Assembly: GCF_000733855.1 (NCBI RefSeq)
Contig: NZ_JPOJ01000001.1
Span: forward strand, 2,559,001 to 2,623,000
Length of the DNA stretch: 64,000 nt
Direction: 5' to 3'
Source of the DNA: Methylomicrobium agile
GTDB lineage: Bacteria; Pseudomonadota; Gammaproteobacteria; Methylococcales; Methylomonadaceae
The notes below the pieces were generated by a model. The model saw only the letters and a list, made by a program, of their open reading frames with translations, made no database searches and had not been told where the DNA came from. Shown here one piece after another: positions 1 through 9,134 of the stretch. Each line of letters opens with the position of its first letter. The stretch's first letter is position 1. The translations under genes and the position numbers were made by a program.

Positions 1-1
1 T

Positions 2-781
2 TCGGCTTACGGTATCGCGGTGACCGGCACGATGATCGTCGATACGGTATTGGCCTATATCGTGATCCAGGCGCTCTGGAAATGGAACCGGGCGACCAGC
101 ATCGTATTTTTGTCGGCATTTCTGATCATCGATTTCCTGTTCTTCTCATCCAACACCCTGAAAATCCCGACCGGCGGCTGGCTGCCGCTCGCGGTCGCCA
201 CCGTGCTGTTTCTGATCATCACGACCTGGATCAAGGGACGCGCGCTGCTGCACGAGCACATGGAAGAACGGCACGTATTGTTTGAAGAGCTGGAACAGGA
301 CATCAGGGAGAATCTGGCGACGGTCGAGGGGACCGCGATCTATCTGGCCAGAACGCTGCATGGGGTACCTCCCGTACTGCTGCACAACCTCGAACATAAC
401 CATGTGCTGCACGAGCAGATTATCGTACTGACGATCGCCACGAAGGATGAACCGTTTGTGGATGAAGCACACCGGGTCAAAATCCGCAAGTTCGGTCAGG
501 AGCGCGAATTCTATCGCGTCAAGCTCTATTACGGATTCAAGCAGAACGCGGATGTGCGCCGGGCGCTGGATTTGTTGATGCGCGAAGGACTGGTTTTCGA
601 TCCCAAGAAGACTTCGTTTTTCATCGGCAGCGAGCGCGTTTCGTTTCGGGCCCGCAGCCCGATGCCGAAATGGCGGCGGGGCTTGTTTCTGTTTTTGTTT
701 CGTAACGCTTCGAGCCCGATCGAGTTTTTCAAAATTCCGGTCGACCGGGTCATTGAGCTCGGCATTCGCGTCGAGTTATAG
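2..781 (+). CDS. kup: Kup-type potassium transporter, C-terminal part
   Basis: The reading frame is open from the window edge, so the 5' end lies outside. The visible part begins within the membrane domain (SAYGIAVTGTM), continues through the last hydrophobic segments to about residue 85, then a cytoplasmic C-terminal region that is typical of KUP/HAK/KT proton-coupled potassium importers of the inner membrane. The segment IPTGGWLPLAVA is characteristic of the family. Roughly 260 residues of an expected 620-630 are present. The stop is at 779-781, and rmuC follows after 83 bp in the same direction. Family assignment is firm; the symbol rests on overall similarity. Confidence 0.9.
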   Translation, partial: SAYGIAVTGTMIVDTVLAYIVIQALWKWNRATSIVFLSAFLIIDFLFFSSNTLKIPTGGWLPLAVATVLFLIITTWIKGRALLHEHMEERHVLFEELEQDIRENLATVEGTAIYLARTLHGVPPVLLHNLEHNHVLHEQIIVLTIATKDEPFVDEAHRVKIRKFGQEREFYRVKLYYGFKQNADVRRALDLLMREGLVFDPKKTSFFIGSERVSFRARSPMPKWRRGLFLFLFRNASSPIEFFKIPVDRVIELGIRVEL

Positions 782-864
782 TTGGCGCCTCGGGTGAAAA
801 ATCCCTGAACGGGTGCTGAGCCGGGATCCGAAGGATCGGGCGCAATCAACGAAAGAGGAAGCGT

Positions 865-2481
865 ATGGGGTTTGATTGGATGCCGGCGGTCATCGTCGCC
901 GGGCTGTTGCTGGTATCGATTGCGGTTTTGCAATGGATCGCGCTCAGGCGCTTACAGGTTTTATTGAAGGCTGCTGCGCCGGACGGCAGCCTGCAGGAGC
1001 TGCTGCTGACGTTGAAGGTTCAGGAAGCCGCTGTGCAGCAAGGTTTTACCGAGTCCCGGAGGGAGCTTCGCGAGGTTAGCGCGGAAAATCGGCGTGAGTT
1101 GCAGGAGGCTTTCAAAAGCCTGCAGGATACGCTGCTCAATCGGGTCGCCGAAAACCACCATCTCCACAATGCGCAGATGGAAGCGTTCAAGAGCGGATTG
1201 GCCGGCATGTCCGAAAAACTGATCCATAACGCCAGCGAACTCAAGGAGAGCGTGAACCGGTCGTTTCAGGCGACCGGCGAGTCGCTGAACCGGAAACAGG
1301 ACGATTTCCGGGACAAAACCGCCGAGACGCTGAAGCAGTTTCAGGAAGGCATCGAGGCCGATGCGAAGGAAAACCGCCAGGAACTGGCCGCCGGCCTCGG
1401 TTCGTTCGAAGGCAAATTCGCTGAAGGCATCAGGGAGTTCAACGAACAGCTCCGGCTCCGCTTCGGCGATTTGAACCGGCAGCAGCAGGAGGCGAATCAA
1501 CTGGCGAAGGCCGGCATCAACGAAATTCGCGAATCGATCGAAAAACATCTGCATTTGATACGGGAAGACAACACCCGGCAGTTGAACGAGATGCGCCGGA
1601 CCGTCGACGAGAAACTGCACAATACGCTGGAGCAGCGCCTCGGCGAGTCGTTCAAGCTGGTCAGCGACCGGCTGGATCAGGTGCACAAGGGACTCGGCGA
1701 GATGCAGAATCTGGCGGTCGGGGTCGGCGATTTGAAGAGGGTGCTGTCCAACGTCAAAACCCGCGGCATTCTCGGCGAATACCAGCTCGGCAACATCCTG
1801 GAGCAGATCCTGTCGCCCGATCAATACGGCGTGAATGTGGCGACCCGGAAGGGCAGCCAGGCGAACGTCGAATATGCGGTCAAACTGCCGGGCAAAGCCG
1901 ACGACAAGGTTGTCTGGCTGCCGATCGACTCGAAATTTCCGCTCGAAAGCTACCAATCGCTGCTCGGCGCGCTCGACGAAGGCAATCCGGCCTTGGTGGA
2001 TCAGGCGCAAAAACAACTGCTGAAAGCGATCGAAAGCTTCGCGAAGGACATCGCCGGCAAATACCTGGACCCGCCGCATACGACCGATTTCGCGATCATG
2101 TTTCTGCCGGTCGAAAGCCTGTACGCGGAAGTCCTGCGTTCCCCCGAACTGTTCGAGAAGCTGCAGCGCACTTACCGGGTCACGATCACCGGGCCGACCA
2201 CCTTGTCGGCGTTGCTGAACAGCCTGCACATGGGTTTCCGGACCCTGGCGGTGCAGCAGCGCAGCAGCGAAGTCTGGAAAGTGCTGGCCGAGGTGAAGAC
2301 CGAATTCGGCAAATATTCCGAACTGCTCGATACGGTGTACAAGCAGATCACCACGGCCTCCAACTCGCTGGAGCGGCTGAAAACGACGAGGACAGCGGCG
2401 ATGGAGAGGAAGCTGCGCGGCGTGGAAGTGCTGGGTATCGAAAGCGAGCTGGCGCCGCTCGCGTTGCCCGAGCCCGAGTAA
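865..2481 (+). CDS. rmuC: DNA recombination protein RmuC
   Basis: This 538-residue protein has an N-terminal membrane anchor (about residues 5-27), a long Glu/Arg-rich coiled coil (about 50-290) and a conserved C-terminal RmuC nuclease-like domain containing GILGEYQLGNILEQIL and DSKFPLESY. RmuC proteins limit inversions at short inverted repeats. That role is notable in a genome segment rich in palindromes, but the link is my inference. The start is supported by an AGAGGAA ribosome-binding site ending four bases before the ATG. It probably stands alone or downstream of kup; a GC-rich hairpin without a T tract follows the stop near 2494-2520. Confidence 0.93.
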   Translation: MGFDWMPAVIVAGLLLVSIAVLQWIALRRLQVLLKAAAPDGSLQELLLTLKVQEAAVQQGFTESRRELREVSAENRRELQEAFKSLQDTLLNRVAENHHLHNAQMEAFKSGLAGMSEKLIHNASELKESVNRSFQATGESLNRKQDDFRDKTAETLKQFQEGIEADAKENRQELAAGLGSFEGKFAEGIREFNEQLRLRFGDLNRQQQEANQLAKAGINEIRESIEKHLHLIREDNTRQLNEMRRTVDEKLHNTLEQRLGESFKLVSDRLDQVHKGLGEMQNLAVGVGDLKRVLSNVKTRGILGEYQLGNILEQILSPDQYGVNVATRKGSQANVEYAVKLPGKADDKVVWLPIDSKFPLESYQSLLGALDEGNPALVDQAQKQLLKAIESFAKDIAGKYLDPPHTTDFAIMFLPVESLYAEVLRSPELFEKLQRTYRVTITGPTTLSALLNSLHMGFRTLAVQQRSSEVWKVLAEVKTEFGKYSELLDTVYKQITTASNSLERLKTTRTAAMERKLRGVEVLGIESELAPLALPEPE

Positions 2482-2617
2482 GGCGGGAAGCCGCTCCGCG
2501 CCTCAGGAGGGTACGCGGAGCCGCAGTGATCGGAAGGGGTGCACGGCCGTTTCAATGCCCGTGCGGCTTAAGGTGCGGGGTGCGTTTGTCCAGTGTCCGA
2601 GCGGCGGACCGATGCGC

Positions 2618-3064
2618 TTACCGCGGCAGATATTCCGGCAGATGGCTTCTGATTTCGGCCGCCGTCATGCCCGCCAGGTTTTTGTCCAGTTCCAGGCTGA
2701 CGAGGCTATTTAACGGGCCCGGCATGTGCCGCCTGATCAGGCCCAGCACCGACGGGTCGGCGACCACGATCAGCCGGTCGAAGCGGTTGGCGTTACGCGC
2801 CTGTTCGAGGTAGTGCACGATGCCCGCCGCAAACACGTCGGCTTCGTGTTTTTTCGGGTCGGTTTCCTGCTCGAAGGCATGCCCGCCGCCCAGTCCGCCC
2901 GGATTTTTGACCTTGCCGGGCAGGTCCGAAGTGATGTCCCGGTCATGCATCCGGCCTGCCTCGTGGATCAGCGTATCGATCTCCTCCAGCGGCGCGGAAG
3001 ACGATTCGGTCTGAAAAACGCGCGCCCGTGTATGGTCTGCGGCAATTACCCATGTGTTCGTCAT
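2618..3064 (-). CDS. Host-attachment family protein (PF10116-like)
   Basis: The 148-residue soluble protein starts MTNTWVIAADHTRARVF and contains the segment RFDRLIVVADPSVLGLIR, both typical of the family named for a host-attachment factor in plant-associated bacteria and related to release-factor-like baeRF folds. There is no signal peptide. A GGATT ribosome-binding site lies upstream of the ATG on the minus strand. It is a single gene convergent with rmuC and divergent from mtgA. The family name reflects one phenotype and says little about biochemistry, so no function is assigned beyond the family. Confidence 0.75.
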   Translation of the reverse strand: MTNTWVIAADHTRARVFQTESSSAPLEEIDTLIHEAGRMHDRDITSDLPGKVKNPGGLGGGHAFEQETDPKKHEADVFAAGIVHYLEQARNANRFDRLIVVADPSVLGLIRRHMPGPLNSLVSLELDKNLAGMTAAEIRSHLPEYLPR

Positions 3065-3216
3065 AGTTCAATCCTCGATGATTTACGGTGTTGATGGAAG
3101 CGATGAAGCTATTGTGAGCAAAAAGCTCCGCCATTGGCTATTGGTACGATTACCTAACCCGGATATCGGTTTAAGGAAATGCGCAGGTATTCAAGCGAGG
3201 CCAAAGGATTTATCAT

Positions 3217-3999
3217 ATGCGTCTGAAATTTCCGTCTCTCATTTTGTCTGTCTCCTTTTCTCTACTCCCCTTGATCCGAAAAAAACGCCGTTTGAAAACG
3301 GCCCGCCGGCCGCTGCCGCTTCGCCCAATCCTTTACCGGTTCGCCTGGCAGGCCGCCGGCATTTTCATTGCCTCGTCGGTCGGGTTTTGCCTGCTGTTCC
3401 GCTGGCTGCCGCTGCCGACGACGGCTTTCATGCTGAGCCGGTACGTCGAGGACTTCCGCTACGAGACGACGTTCAAACCGATCGATTACCGTTGGGTGGG
3501 CGCCAAAAAAATCTCGCCTGCGGCTTATCAGGCGGTGATCGCATCCGAAGACCAGCGTTTTTTCGAGCATGCGGGTTTCGATTTCCGCGAGATTGAAATG
3601 GCGGTCGACAATTATTTCGACGGCCGCCGCCTCCGGGGCGCCAGCACCATTTCGCAGCAGGTCGCGAAGAATCTGTTTTTGAGTCCGTCCAAAAGTTTTA
3701 TCCGCAAAGCCTTTGAAATCTGGTTCACGCTTCTTCTGGAAGCGTGCTGGAGCAAAGAGCGCATTCTGACCGTGTATCTGAACATCGCCGAATTCGGCGA
3801 CCATCTGTTCGGGGTCGAGGCGGCCAGCCGGCGTTATTTCGGGATTCCGTCCGCCAGATTGAGCCGCGCCCAGGCCGCCCTGCTGGCGGCGACGCTGCCG
3901 AATCCGCTCCGTTTCAAGGCGGCTTCTCCGTCCGCCTACGTCCGCGCGCGGCAGCAATGGATTCTCGGGCAAATGCGCCATGTCGCTTATCCGCGTTGA
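3217..3999 (+). CDS. mtgA: Monofunctional peptidoglycan glycosyltransferase
   Basis: The 260-residue protein has one N-terminal membrane anchor (about residues 44-66, preceded by Arg/Lys-rich sequence) and a single GT51 transglycosylase domain. Visible motifs are EDQRFFEHAGFD with the catalytic Glu, GASTISQQVAKNLFL and KERILTVYLNIAEFG. There is no transpeptidase domain, which separates it from class A PBPs. It polymerises lipid II glycan strands at the periplasmic face. An AAGGA ribosome-binding site lies about nine bases before the ATG. The length is slightly above the usual 230-245 because of an extended basic N terminus. Confidence 0.93.
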   Translation: MRLKFPSLILSVSFSLLPLIRKKRRLKTARRPLPLRPILYRFAWQAAGIFIASSVGFCLLFRWLPLPTTAFMLSRYVEDFRYETTFKPIDYRWVGAKKISPAAYQAVIASEDQRFFEHAGFDFREIEMAVDNYFDGRRLRGASTISQQVAKNLFLSPSKSFIRKAFEIWFTLLLEACWSKERILTVYLNIAEFGDHLFGVEAASRRYFGIPSARLSRAQAALLAATLPNPLRFKAASPSAYVRARQQWILGQMRHVAYPR

Positions 4000-4194
4000 T
4001 GCCGTTTTGAATCCTTGCCGTTTCGATCGGTCATGCGCGGGCGCTGCGCATTGAACGTGGGCTCTGGCCCCCGGTCTTATGGGCGGGGAATCGAATGAAA
4101 AACTTTGTCGTGCCGGCAAGGCGACGGCGGACTTTTGCCCTTATCCGGAAAATGGAGAACTGCCGGGGCGCGGCGAAACCGCCTGTTGGATTTA

Positions 4195-4203
4195 TGGTAG
4201 AAT
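4195..4203 (+). promoter_or_regulatory. Possible extended -10 promoter for moaA
   Basis: In the 282-bp gap 4000-4281 the sequence TGGTAGAAT resembles an extended -10 element (TGn plus TAGAAT) 79 bases before the moaA start. No good -35 was found, and I could not recognise a molybdenum-cofactor riboswitch fold in the leader. The rest of the gap holds nothing that I can name. Confidence 0.3.
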
Positions 4204-4281
4204 TGTACGGTTCGATGACGATTATTACGACGAGCCGGCGCTGCTGCGCGCGGCCCCGGCCATTTTGAGCTACGCGACGCG

Positions 4282-5289
4282 ATGTCAAACCTTCCCCAAG
4301 CCGGCCAACTGATAGACCGTTTCGGTAGAAAGATCGATTATTTGCGGATCTCGATTACCGACCGCTGCGACTTTCGCTGCGTCTATTGCATGGCCGAGGA
4401 TATGACGTTCCTGCCGCGAGCGCAGATTCTGACGCTCGAAGAGATCGAAACGATCGCCCGGGCCTTTACCGAACTCGGCGTCAAAAAGATTAGGATTACC
4501 GGCGGCGAGCCGCTGGTCCGCAAAGGTGCGCTGGATCTGCTGGAAAATCTCGGCAAGCTTCAGGGGCTGAAGGAGCTGGTCATCACCACCAACGGCGCGC
4601 AGCTCGAATCGATGGCGCCGGCTTTGAAACAAGCCGGCGTCAAGCGCATCAACATCAGCCTCGATTCGCTCGATCCCGCCAAATTCAAGGCGATTACCCG
4701 CGTCGGCAATCTTCGGGCCGTGTTGAACGGGATCGCGGCCGCGAAAGCCCAAGGCTTCGAACGCATCAAGCTCAACACGGTCGTGCTGAAAGGCAGCAAT
4801 CACGAGGAAGTCTGCGAGCTGGCGCAATTTGCGGTCGACAGCGAAATCGACATCAGCTTCATCGAGGAAATGCCGCTCGGCGTCGTCGATCACCACGATC
4901 GTGCGCTGGTTTATTATTCGAGCGATCGGATCAAAAAGGATTTGGAAACGCGTTTTATGCTGCTCGCCACACCCGAAAAAACCGGCGGTCCTTCGCACTA
5001 TTTCCGGATAGCCGGGACCGATACCCGCGTCGGTTTCATTTCGCCGCACAGCCATAATTTCTGCGGCGCCTGCAACCGGGTCCGCCTGACCGCCGAGGGC
5101 CGCCTGCTGCTCTGCCTCGGCAACGAGCATTCGGTCGACCTGAAAAAAGTGGTCCGTACGCAGCCGGGCGATATCGACGCGCTGAAGCGGGCCCTGATCG
5201 ATGCGATGCGGATCAAGCCGCTTCGGCACGAATTCAACATGCAGGAGCGGCCGGTGATCCTGCGCTACATGAACATGACCGGCGGTTAG
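4282..5289 (+). CDS. moaA: GTP 3',8-cyclase MoaA
   Basis: This radical SAM enzyme performs the first step of molybdopterin biosynthesis, converting GTP to 3',8-cyclo-7,8-dihydro-GTP with MoaC downstream. The N-terminal 4Fe-4S site is Cys29, Cys33 and Cys36 in CDFRCVYC. The second cluster-binding region has [10 protein letters not shown] followed by a third Cys in LLLCLG. The chain ends in the functionally important Gly-Gly. Its length of 335 residues is normal. No other moa gene is adjacent, so the pathway is dispersed in this genome. The 3' neighbour is a helicase gene only 41 bp away. Confidence 0.96.
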   Translation: MSNLPQAGQLIDRFGRKIDYLRISITDRCDFRCVYCMAEDMTFLPRAQILTLEEIETIARAFTELGVKKIRITGGEPLVRKGALDLLENLGKLQGLKELVITTNGAQLESMAPALKQAGVKRINISLDSLDPAKFKAITRVGNLRAVLNGIAAAKAQGFERIKLNTVVLKGSNHEEVCELAQFAVDSEIDISFIEEMPLGVVDHHDRALVYYSSDRIKKDLETRFMLLATPEKTGGPSHYFRIAGTDTRVGFISPHSHNFCGACNRVRLTAEGRLLLCLGNEHSVDLKKVVRTQPGDIDALKRALIDAMRIKPLRHEFNMQERPVILRYMNMTGG

Positions 5290-5330
5290 CCGTTCGCCTC
5301 CCTTTTCTTTATTTCAATCGAGCCTTTTTG

Positions 5331-6608
5331 ATGTCTTTCGCACAACTGGGCCTTGCCGCGCCGCTCCTGAAAGCGGTCGCGGAGCAGGGCTATGTCACTC
5401 CGACCCCGATCCAGCAACAAACGATCCCCCTGATTCTCGACGGCCGGGACGTACTGGCCGGCGCCCAGACCGGCACCGGCAAAACCGCCAGCTTCACGCT
5501 GCCGCTGCTGCAGCGTTTGGCCGAATCGAACGACAAGCCGCAAAAACCGCGCAAGATCCGCGCGCTGATTTTGGCGCCGACCCGCGAGCTGGCCGCCCAG
5601 GTGCATGACAGCGTCAGGGCCTACGGCAAGCATCTGCCTTTGTTCGCCGAAGTCGTGGTCGGCGGCGTCAGCATCAACGGCCAGATCCGCAGCCTGCAAC
5701 GGGGCTGCGACATCGTCGTCGCGACGCCGGGGCGTTTGCTCGACCATCTGCTGCAAAAAAATATCGAACTGTCGCATCTCGAAATACTGGTGCTCGACGA
5801 GGCCGACCGGATGCTCGACATGGGATTCCTGCCCGACATCCGCAAAATCATCGGACATTTGCCCAGACAGAAGCAGAGCCTGCTGTTTTCGGCGACTTTT
5901 CCCGAGGAAATCCGGGGACTCGCCAAACAGCTGCTGCACGAGCCGGCCGAAGTCTCGGTGGCGCCGCACAATACCACCGCGGACAACATCAAGGAGCTGT
6001 GCTACGGAATTGCCAAGGAGCGCAAGCGCGGGCTGTTGTCGTACCTGATCGGCAGCAACAACTGGAAGCAGGTGCTGGTTTTCGTGCGCACCAAGCACGG
6101 CGCGGACCGGCTCGAAAAGCAGTTGGTCAAGGACGGCATCCGGACCGCCGCGCTGCACGGCGACAAATCGCAGGGGGCGCGGACGAGGGCGCTGGACTAT
6201 TTCAAGACCGGGCAGGTCGCCGCGCTGGTCGCGACCGACATTGCCGCGCGCGGGCTCGACATCGACGAGCTGCCGCACGTGATCAATTTCGACCTGCCGC
6301 AGGTGCCGGAAGACTACATCCACCGGATCGGCAGGACCGGCCGCGCCGGCGCGAACGGGGAGGCGGTGTCGCTGGTCTGTCCCGAAGAAGCCTATCAGCT
6401 CGCCCAGATCGAAAAGCTGCTCGGCCGCGAAATTCCCCGAGTCGCCGATACCGGTTACGCGCCGGTATCCTTGAAAGTGACGGACAGTCCGAATTCCAAG
6501 GCGCCGAAAAATCCGTCCGGCAAAAAGGATTACCGGCACCACAAGAAAACGCCGAAGCGCGGCGGCAAACCGGCGGCCCCAAAGCCGCGGCGCGGCGGTA
6601 GCCGGTAA
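5331..6608 (+). CDS. rhlE: DEAD-box RNA helicase, RhlE-like
   Basis: This is a 425-residue ATP-dependent RNA helicase. Motifs occur in order: the Q motif with [10 protein letters not shown], motif I AQTGTGKT, Ia PTRELAAQ, motif II DEAD, motif III SAT, motif [11 protein letters not shown] and motif [13 protein letters not shown] basic, Pro/Lys/Arg-rich tail (from about residue 385) replaces any RNA-binding domain, which fits RhlE rather than DbpA or DeaD. The ATG at 5331 is preferred to a TTG one codon earlier. A rho-independent-like hairpin follows the stop. Confidence 0.9.
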   Translation: MSFAQLGLAAPLLKAVAEQGYVTPTPIQQQTIPLILDGRDVLAGAQTGTGKTASFTLPLLQRLAESNDKPQKPRKIRALILAPTRELAAQVHDSVRAYGKHLPLFAEVVVGGVSINGQIRSLQRGCDIVVATPGRLLDHLLQKNIELSHLEILVLDEADRMLDMGFLPDIRKIIGHLPRQKQSLLFSATFPEEIRGLAKQLLHEPAEVSVAPHNTTADNIKELCYGIAKERKRGLLSYLIGSNNWKQVLVFVRTKHGADRLEKQLVKDGIRTAALHGDKSQGARTRALDYFKTGQVAALVATDIAARGLDIDELPHVINFDLPQVPEDYIHRIGRTGRAGANGEAVSLVCPEEAYQLAQIEKLLGREIPRVADTGYAPVSLKVTDSPNSKAPKNPSGKKDYRHHKKTPKRGGKPAAPKPRRGGSR

Positions 6609-6624
6609 GGCTTGCTTGCGCCGT

Positions 6625-6653
6625 AAAATCCCCACGAGAGAAGGGATTTTATC
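6625..6653 (+). terminator. Hairpin terminator after the helicase gene
   Basis: AAAATCCC and GGGATTTT form a perfect eight-base stem around a ten-base loop, followed by ATCTT. It lies 17 bases after the helicase stop and before the TPR gene. The A/T-rich base of the stem would work in either direction. Confidence 0.6.
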
Positions 6654-6719
6654 TTGATCTTTCCGAAAGCCTGTTGTTATCCTATCGGAATTTGACAACT
6701 ATTACCGAGGAGGCATTCG

Positions 6720-7412
6720 ATGTCGATTTTGAATTCGTTAACCAAGCGCTCGCGCCTGAATTCCGCGATCAAGCAAACCAAGGAAGCGCGCAAGAGCGAA
6801 GGCAATAAAGCGGATTATCTGTTCAAGAAAGTCTACGAAGACTATGCCGACATCGTGCACGACGATCCTCTGCGCGCGGAAGCGCTGTATTTCTGGGGCC
6901 ATGCGCTATTGCACCAGGCCAAGACCAAAACCGGTGACGAAGCGTTGGCTCTTTACCGCGATGCGATCCTGAAATTCGCCTTTTGCCTGACCCTGGAGCC
7001 GAATTATCTGGCGGCCGCGATCGACGGCGGCGTGTGCTACATGGACATGGCCCGGCTGGAAGGTGCGGCGAAAAATTCCGAACTGTACGAGAAAGCCCAG
7101 CGGGAGTTCGAACGCGCCAATTCGATTCAGGCCGGCGCGGCCTCCTACAATCTCGCCTGCATTCATGCGTTGCGCGGCGAGAACGAGGATTGCCTGAAGG
7201 CGCTCGAAAACGCGCGCGACAAAGGCAGCCTGCCCGACACCCAGGATATTCTGAACGATCCGGACATGGCGGGCGTGCAGGATCAAGCCTGGTTTATCGA
7301 ATTGCTGGAGTCGCGGAACAAAAAGCAGGAAGCCGCCGCAAAAGCTTCGGAAGAAGACGCTGCCGAAACCTCGCCCGAGACGGAGCGGGGCCAAACCGAA
7401 ACGGATGCTTGA
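6720..7412 (+). CDS. TPR-repeat protein of unknown role
   Basis: The 230-residue cytoplasmic protein is mostly alpha-helical, with tetratricopeptide-like repeats (for example residues 47-65, 81-103 and 128-165, ASYNLACIHALRGENEDCL). A charged Glu/Ala-rich tail without structure starts around residue 200. A strong GAGGAGG ribosome-binding site precedes the ATG by seven bases. There is no signal peptide. TPR modules hold partner proteins, but neighbours give no hint of which partner. The gene stands alone between a terminator and a palindromic repeat. Confidence 0.65.
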   Translation: MSILNSLTKRSRLNSAIKQTKEARKSEGNKADYLFKKVYEDYADIVHDDPLRAEALYFWGHALLHQAKTKTGDEALALYRDAILKFAFCLTLEPNYLAAAIDGGVCYMDMARLEGAAKNSELYEKAQREFERANSIQAGAASYNLACIHALRGENEDCLKALENARDKGSLPDTQDILNDPDMAGVQDQAWFIELLESRNKKQEAAAKASEEDAAETSPETERGQTETDA

Positions 7413-7443
7413 GCGGCCTGTAGGGTAGCACTTCTACGGTCCG

Positions 7444-7517
7444 GTAGGGTACGCTGCGCGTACCTTTTACGAGAGTCTTGGGATGAAAATTTGAAAGGTA
7501 CGCGCAGCGTACCCTAC
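7444..7517. repeat. Palindromic repeat family A, copy A1
   Basis: Two perfectly complementary 24-base arms (GTAGGGTACGCTGCGCGTAC plus CTTT on each side) enclose a loop of about 26 bases. It lies between the convergent TPR and uracil-glycosylase genes, where it could act as a two-way terminator. Related copies occur near 19448, 28226, 35600 and 45594. Confidence 0.85.
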
Positions 7518-7557
7518 GACCCACCCCTCACCGGAGTATGGAAATCATGGGTTTCAT

Positions 7558-7739
7558 CGTTCCCACGCTCCGGCGTCATCGCCATTTAAGTTAAGCCGTC
7601 ATCCCGGCAGGGATTGCCGGGATCCAGAGTACAGGGATGTGTTAAAGCTTGCCATCCTTGGCAACTGGATTCCGGCAATCCTGCCGGAATGACGAGCTTT
7701 CCCTTAACTTAATGGCGGTGACGCTCCGGCGTGGGAATG
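7558..7739. repeat. Palindromic repeat family B, copy B1
   Basis: A nested inverted repeat of about 180 bp. The outer arms carry GCCATTTAAGTTAAG and CTTAACTTAATGGC. The inner arms carry CGTCATCCCGGCAGGGATTG and its near complement ending CCGGAATGACG. A second copy in the opposite orientation lies at 47084-47251. The right arm overlaps the 3' end of the uracil-glycosylase gene. Confidence 0.8.
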
Positions 7740-8366
7740 CGGCCCTTGACGCTCTGCGTCACGAATCTGCCGCCAGGCCGGATGCGCCTCCAAGAGCGAC
7801 AGGGCCGACTCCAGCAAGCCGATGCCCGGCTCCGTCCGGTGCCAGGTCGAAGCGCCGGACGGATGCGGCAACGGGATTGCTTCGGCTGGATGGCCGTGAA
7901 AAGTGACCTTGTGCAGTTTGCCGATCACCTCGTTCAGCTTGTTGACCGCCATCAACTGGCTGATCGCAAGCTTGCCGACCGGCAGGATCAGCGCCGGCTT
8001 GAGCAGTTCGATTTCAGCCTGGAGCCAGCCCGCGCAATTGCCGATTTCCTCCGTGCTCGGCACGCGGTCGCCGCCTTTCGGATTTTTACCCGGAAAACAG
8101 CGGCACACGGCCGCCATGTAGACGCGGCTTCTGAAGGATTCTTCATCCAGTCCGATTCGCTCGAACCATTTGAATAGCGTCTTGCCGGCCGTCCAGGCGA
8201 ACGGCTTGCCGAAGCCGCCTTCCTTGTCGCCGGGCGCCTGGCCGATCAGCAGGATCGGCGAAAAGACCGGACTGCCGCTGACCACCGGACCGATCATCAG
8301 TGGGCATTTTTTGCACGCCGCGAGCGCAACCCGGTGCGCCCGCATCTGTTCTTCCTGCATCGGCAT
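7704..8366 (-). CDS. Uracil-DNA glycosylase superfamily protein
   Basis: The 220-residue protein belongs to the iron-sulfur type uracil-DNA glycosylases. CKKCPL near residue 18 supplies two cluster cysteines, LIGQAPGDKEGGFGKPFAWTAG holds the active-site loop, and HPSGAS contains the C-terminal motif. Other Cys residues lie near 109 and 131. It would excise uracil in base-excision repair, which fits the adjacent exonuclease III gene (3 bp gap). The last dozen residues and the stop lie inside palindromic repeat B1, so the native C terminus may have been replaced. The exact subfamily is uncertain. Confidence 0.8.
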   Translation of the reverse strand: MPMQEEQMRAHRVALAACKKCPLMIGPVVSGSPVFSPILLIGQAPGDKEGGFGKPFAWTAGKTLFKWFERIGLDEESFRSRVYMAAVCRCFPGKNPKGGDRVPSTEEIGNCAGWLQAEIELLKPALILPVGKLAISQLMAVNKLNEVIGKLHKVTFHGHPAEAIPLPHPSGASTWHRTEPGIGLLESALSLLEAHPAWRQIRDAERQGPHSHAGASPPLS

Positions 8367-8369
8367 CGG

Positions 8370-9134
8370 TTATAAATCAATCTCGATGCCGACCGGGCAA
8401 TGGTCCGAGCCGGTAACCTCGGGAAGGATGAACGCCTGCTTGACCTTGTCGGCCAGCGCCCGGCTGGCCAGCGCGTAATCGATCCGCCACCCGATGTTGT
8501 TGGCGCGGGCATTCGCCCGGAAACTCCACCAACTGTAAGCGACCGTATCCGGATGATGATGGCGGAACGTATCGACGAATCCGGCGTCGAGGAAACGGCT
8601 GAATCCGTCGATTTCGGCCTGCGTATAGCCCGCCGATTTGTTGTAATTCGCCTTCGGCCGCGCGATATCGATTTCGCGGTGCGCGACGTTGAAATCGCCG
8701 CACACGATGACCGGCTTCCGGCTCTCCAGCTTCAACAGATAAGTCAGAAATTCGGCGTCCCAGGTTCTCCGGTAATCGAGCCGGACCAGCTCCTGGCCCG
8801 AATTGGGCACATACACGTTCACCAAATGGAAATGCTCGAATTCGGCCGCAATGACCCGGCCTTCGCGGTCGTGCTCGGCGATGCCGATATCCTTGACCAC
8901 CGCCAGCGGCTCGGCGCGCGACATCAGCGACACCCCAGAATAACCCTTGCGCTCGGCGCAGTTCGAATAAATGTGATAGCCGTCGATGTCCGCCGTTACT
9001 TTCTCGATCTGATCGACCTGCGCCTTGGTTTCCTGCAGCAGCAGGCAGTCCGCGTCGAGCCGCGCCAGCGTCTCGGCGAACCCCTTGCCCTGCACCGCGC
9101 GGATGCCGTTTACATTCCAAGAAACGATTTTCAT
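8370..9134 (-). CDS. xthA: Exodeoxyribonuclease III
   Basis: This 254-residue EEP-fold nuclease cleaves at abasic sites and degrades duplex DNA from 3' ends. [21 protein letters not shown] with the metal-binding Glu, CGDFNVAH and the C-terminal GSDHCPVG with the catalytic Asp-His pair are all visible. The ATG at 9134 is chosen because the family starts with [11 protein letters not shown] and because it overlaps the purC stop by four bases (ATGA), implying translational coupling. Upstream codons in frame lack family similarity. With the uracil glycosylase it forms a base-excision repair pair. Confidence 0.94.
   Translation of the reverse strand: MKIVSWNVNGIRAVQGKGFAETLARLDADCLLLQETKAQVDQIEKVTADIDGYHIYSNCAERKGYSGVSLMSRAEPLAVVKDIGIAEHDREGRVIAAEFEHFHLVNVYVPNSGQELVRLDYRRTWDAEFLTYLLKLESRKPVIVCGDFNVAHREIDIARPKANYNKSAGYTQAEIDGFSRFLDAGFVDTFRHHHPDTVAYSWWSFRANARANNIGWRIDYALASRALADKVKQAFILPEVTGSDHCPVGIEIDL

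Noticed and set aside
961-2229. Long minus-strand frame of 422 residues opposite rmuC
   Set aside because: Antisense shadow of a GC-rich gene; biased composition and no recognisable domain.
2494-2520. Terminator after rmuC
   Set aside because: CTCCGCG/CGCGGAG can pair but there is no T tract, so I did not list it as a terminator.
4000-4281. Molybdenum-cofactor riboswitch upstream of moaA
   Set aside because: I could not match the conserved core or fold by eye; a covariance search would decide.
4079-4312. 77-residue frame overlapping the moaA start
   Set aside because: No family similarity, overlaps the moaA start in another frame, and lies in a likely leader.
5286-6698. 470-residue minus-strand frame opposite the helicase
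   Set aside because: Shadow frame; the plus strand carries all DEAD-box motifs.
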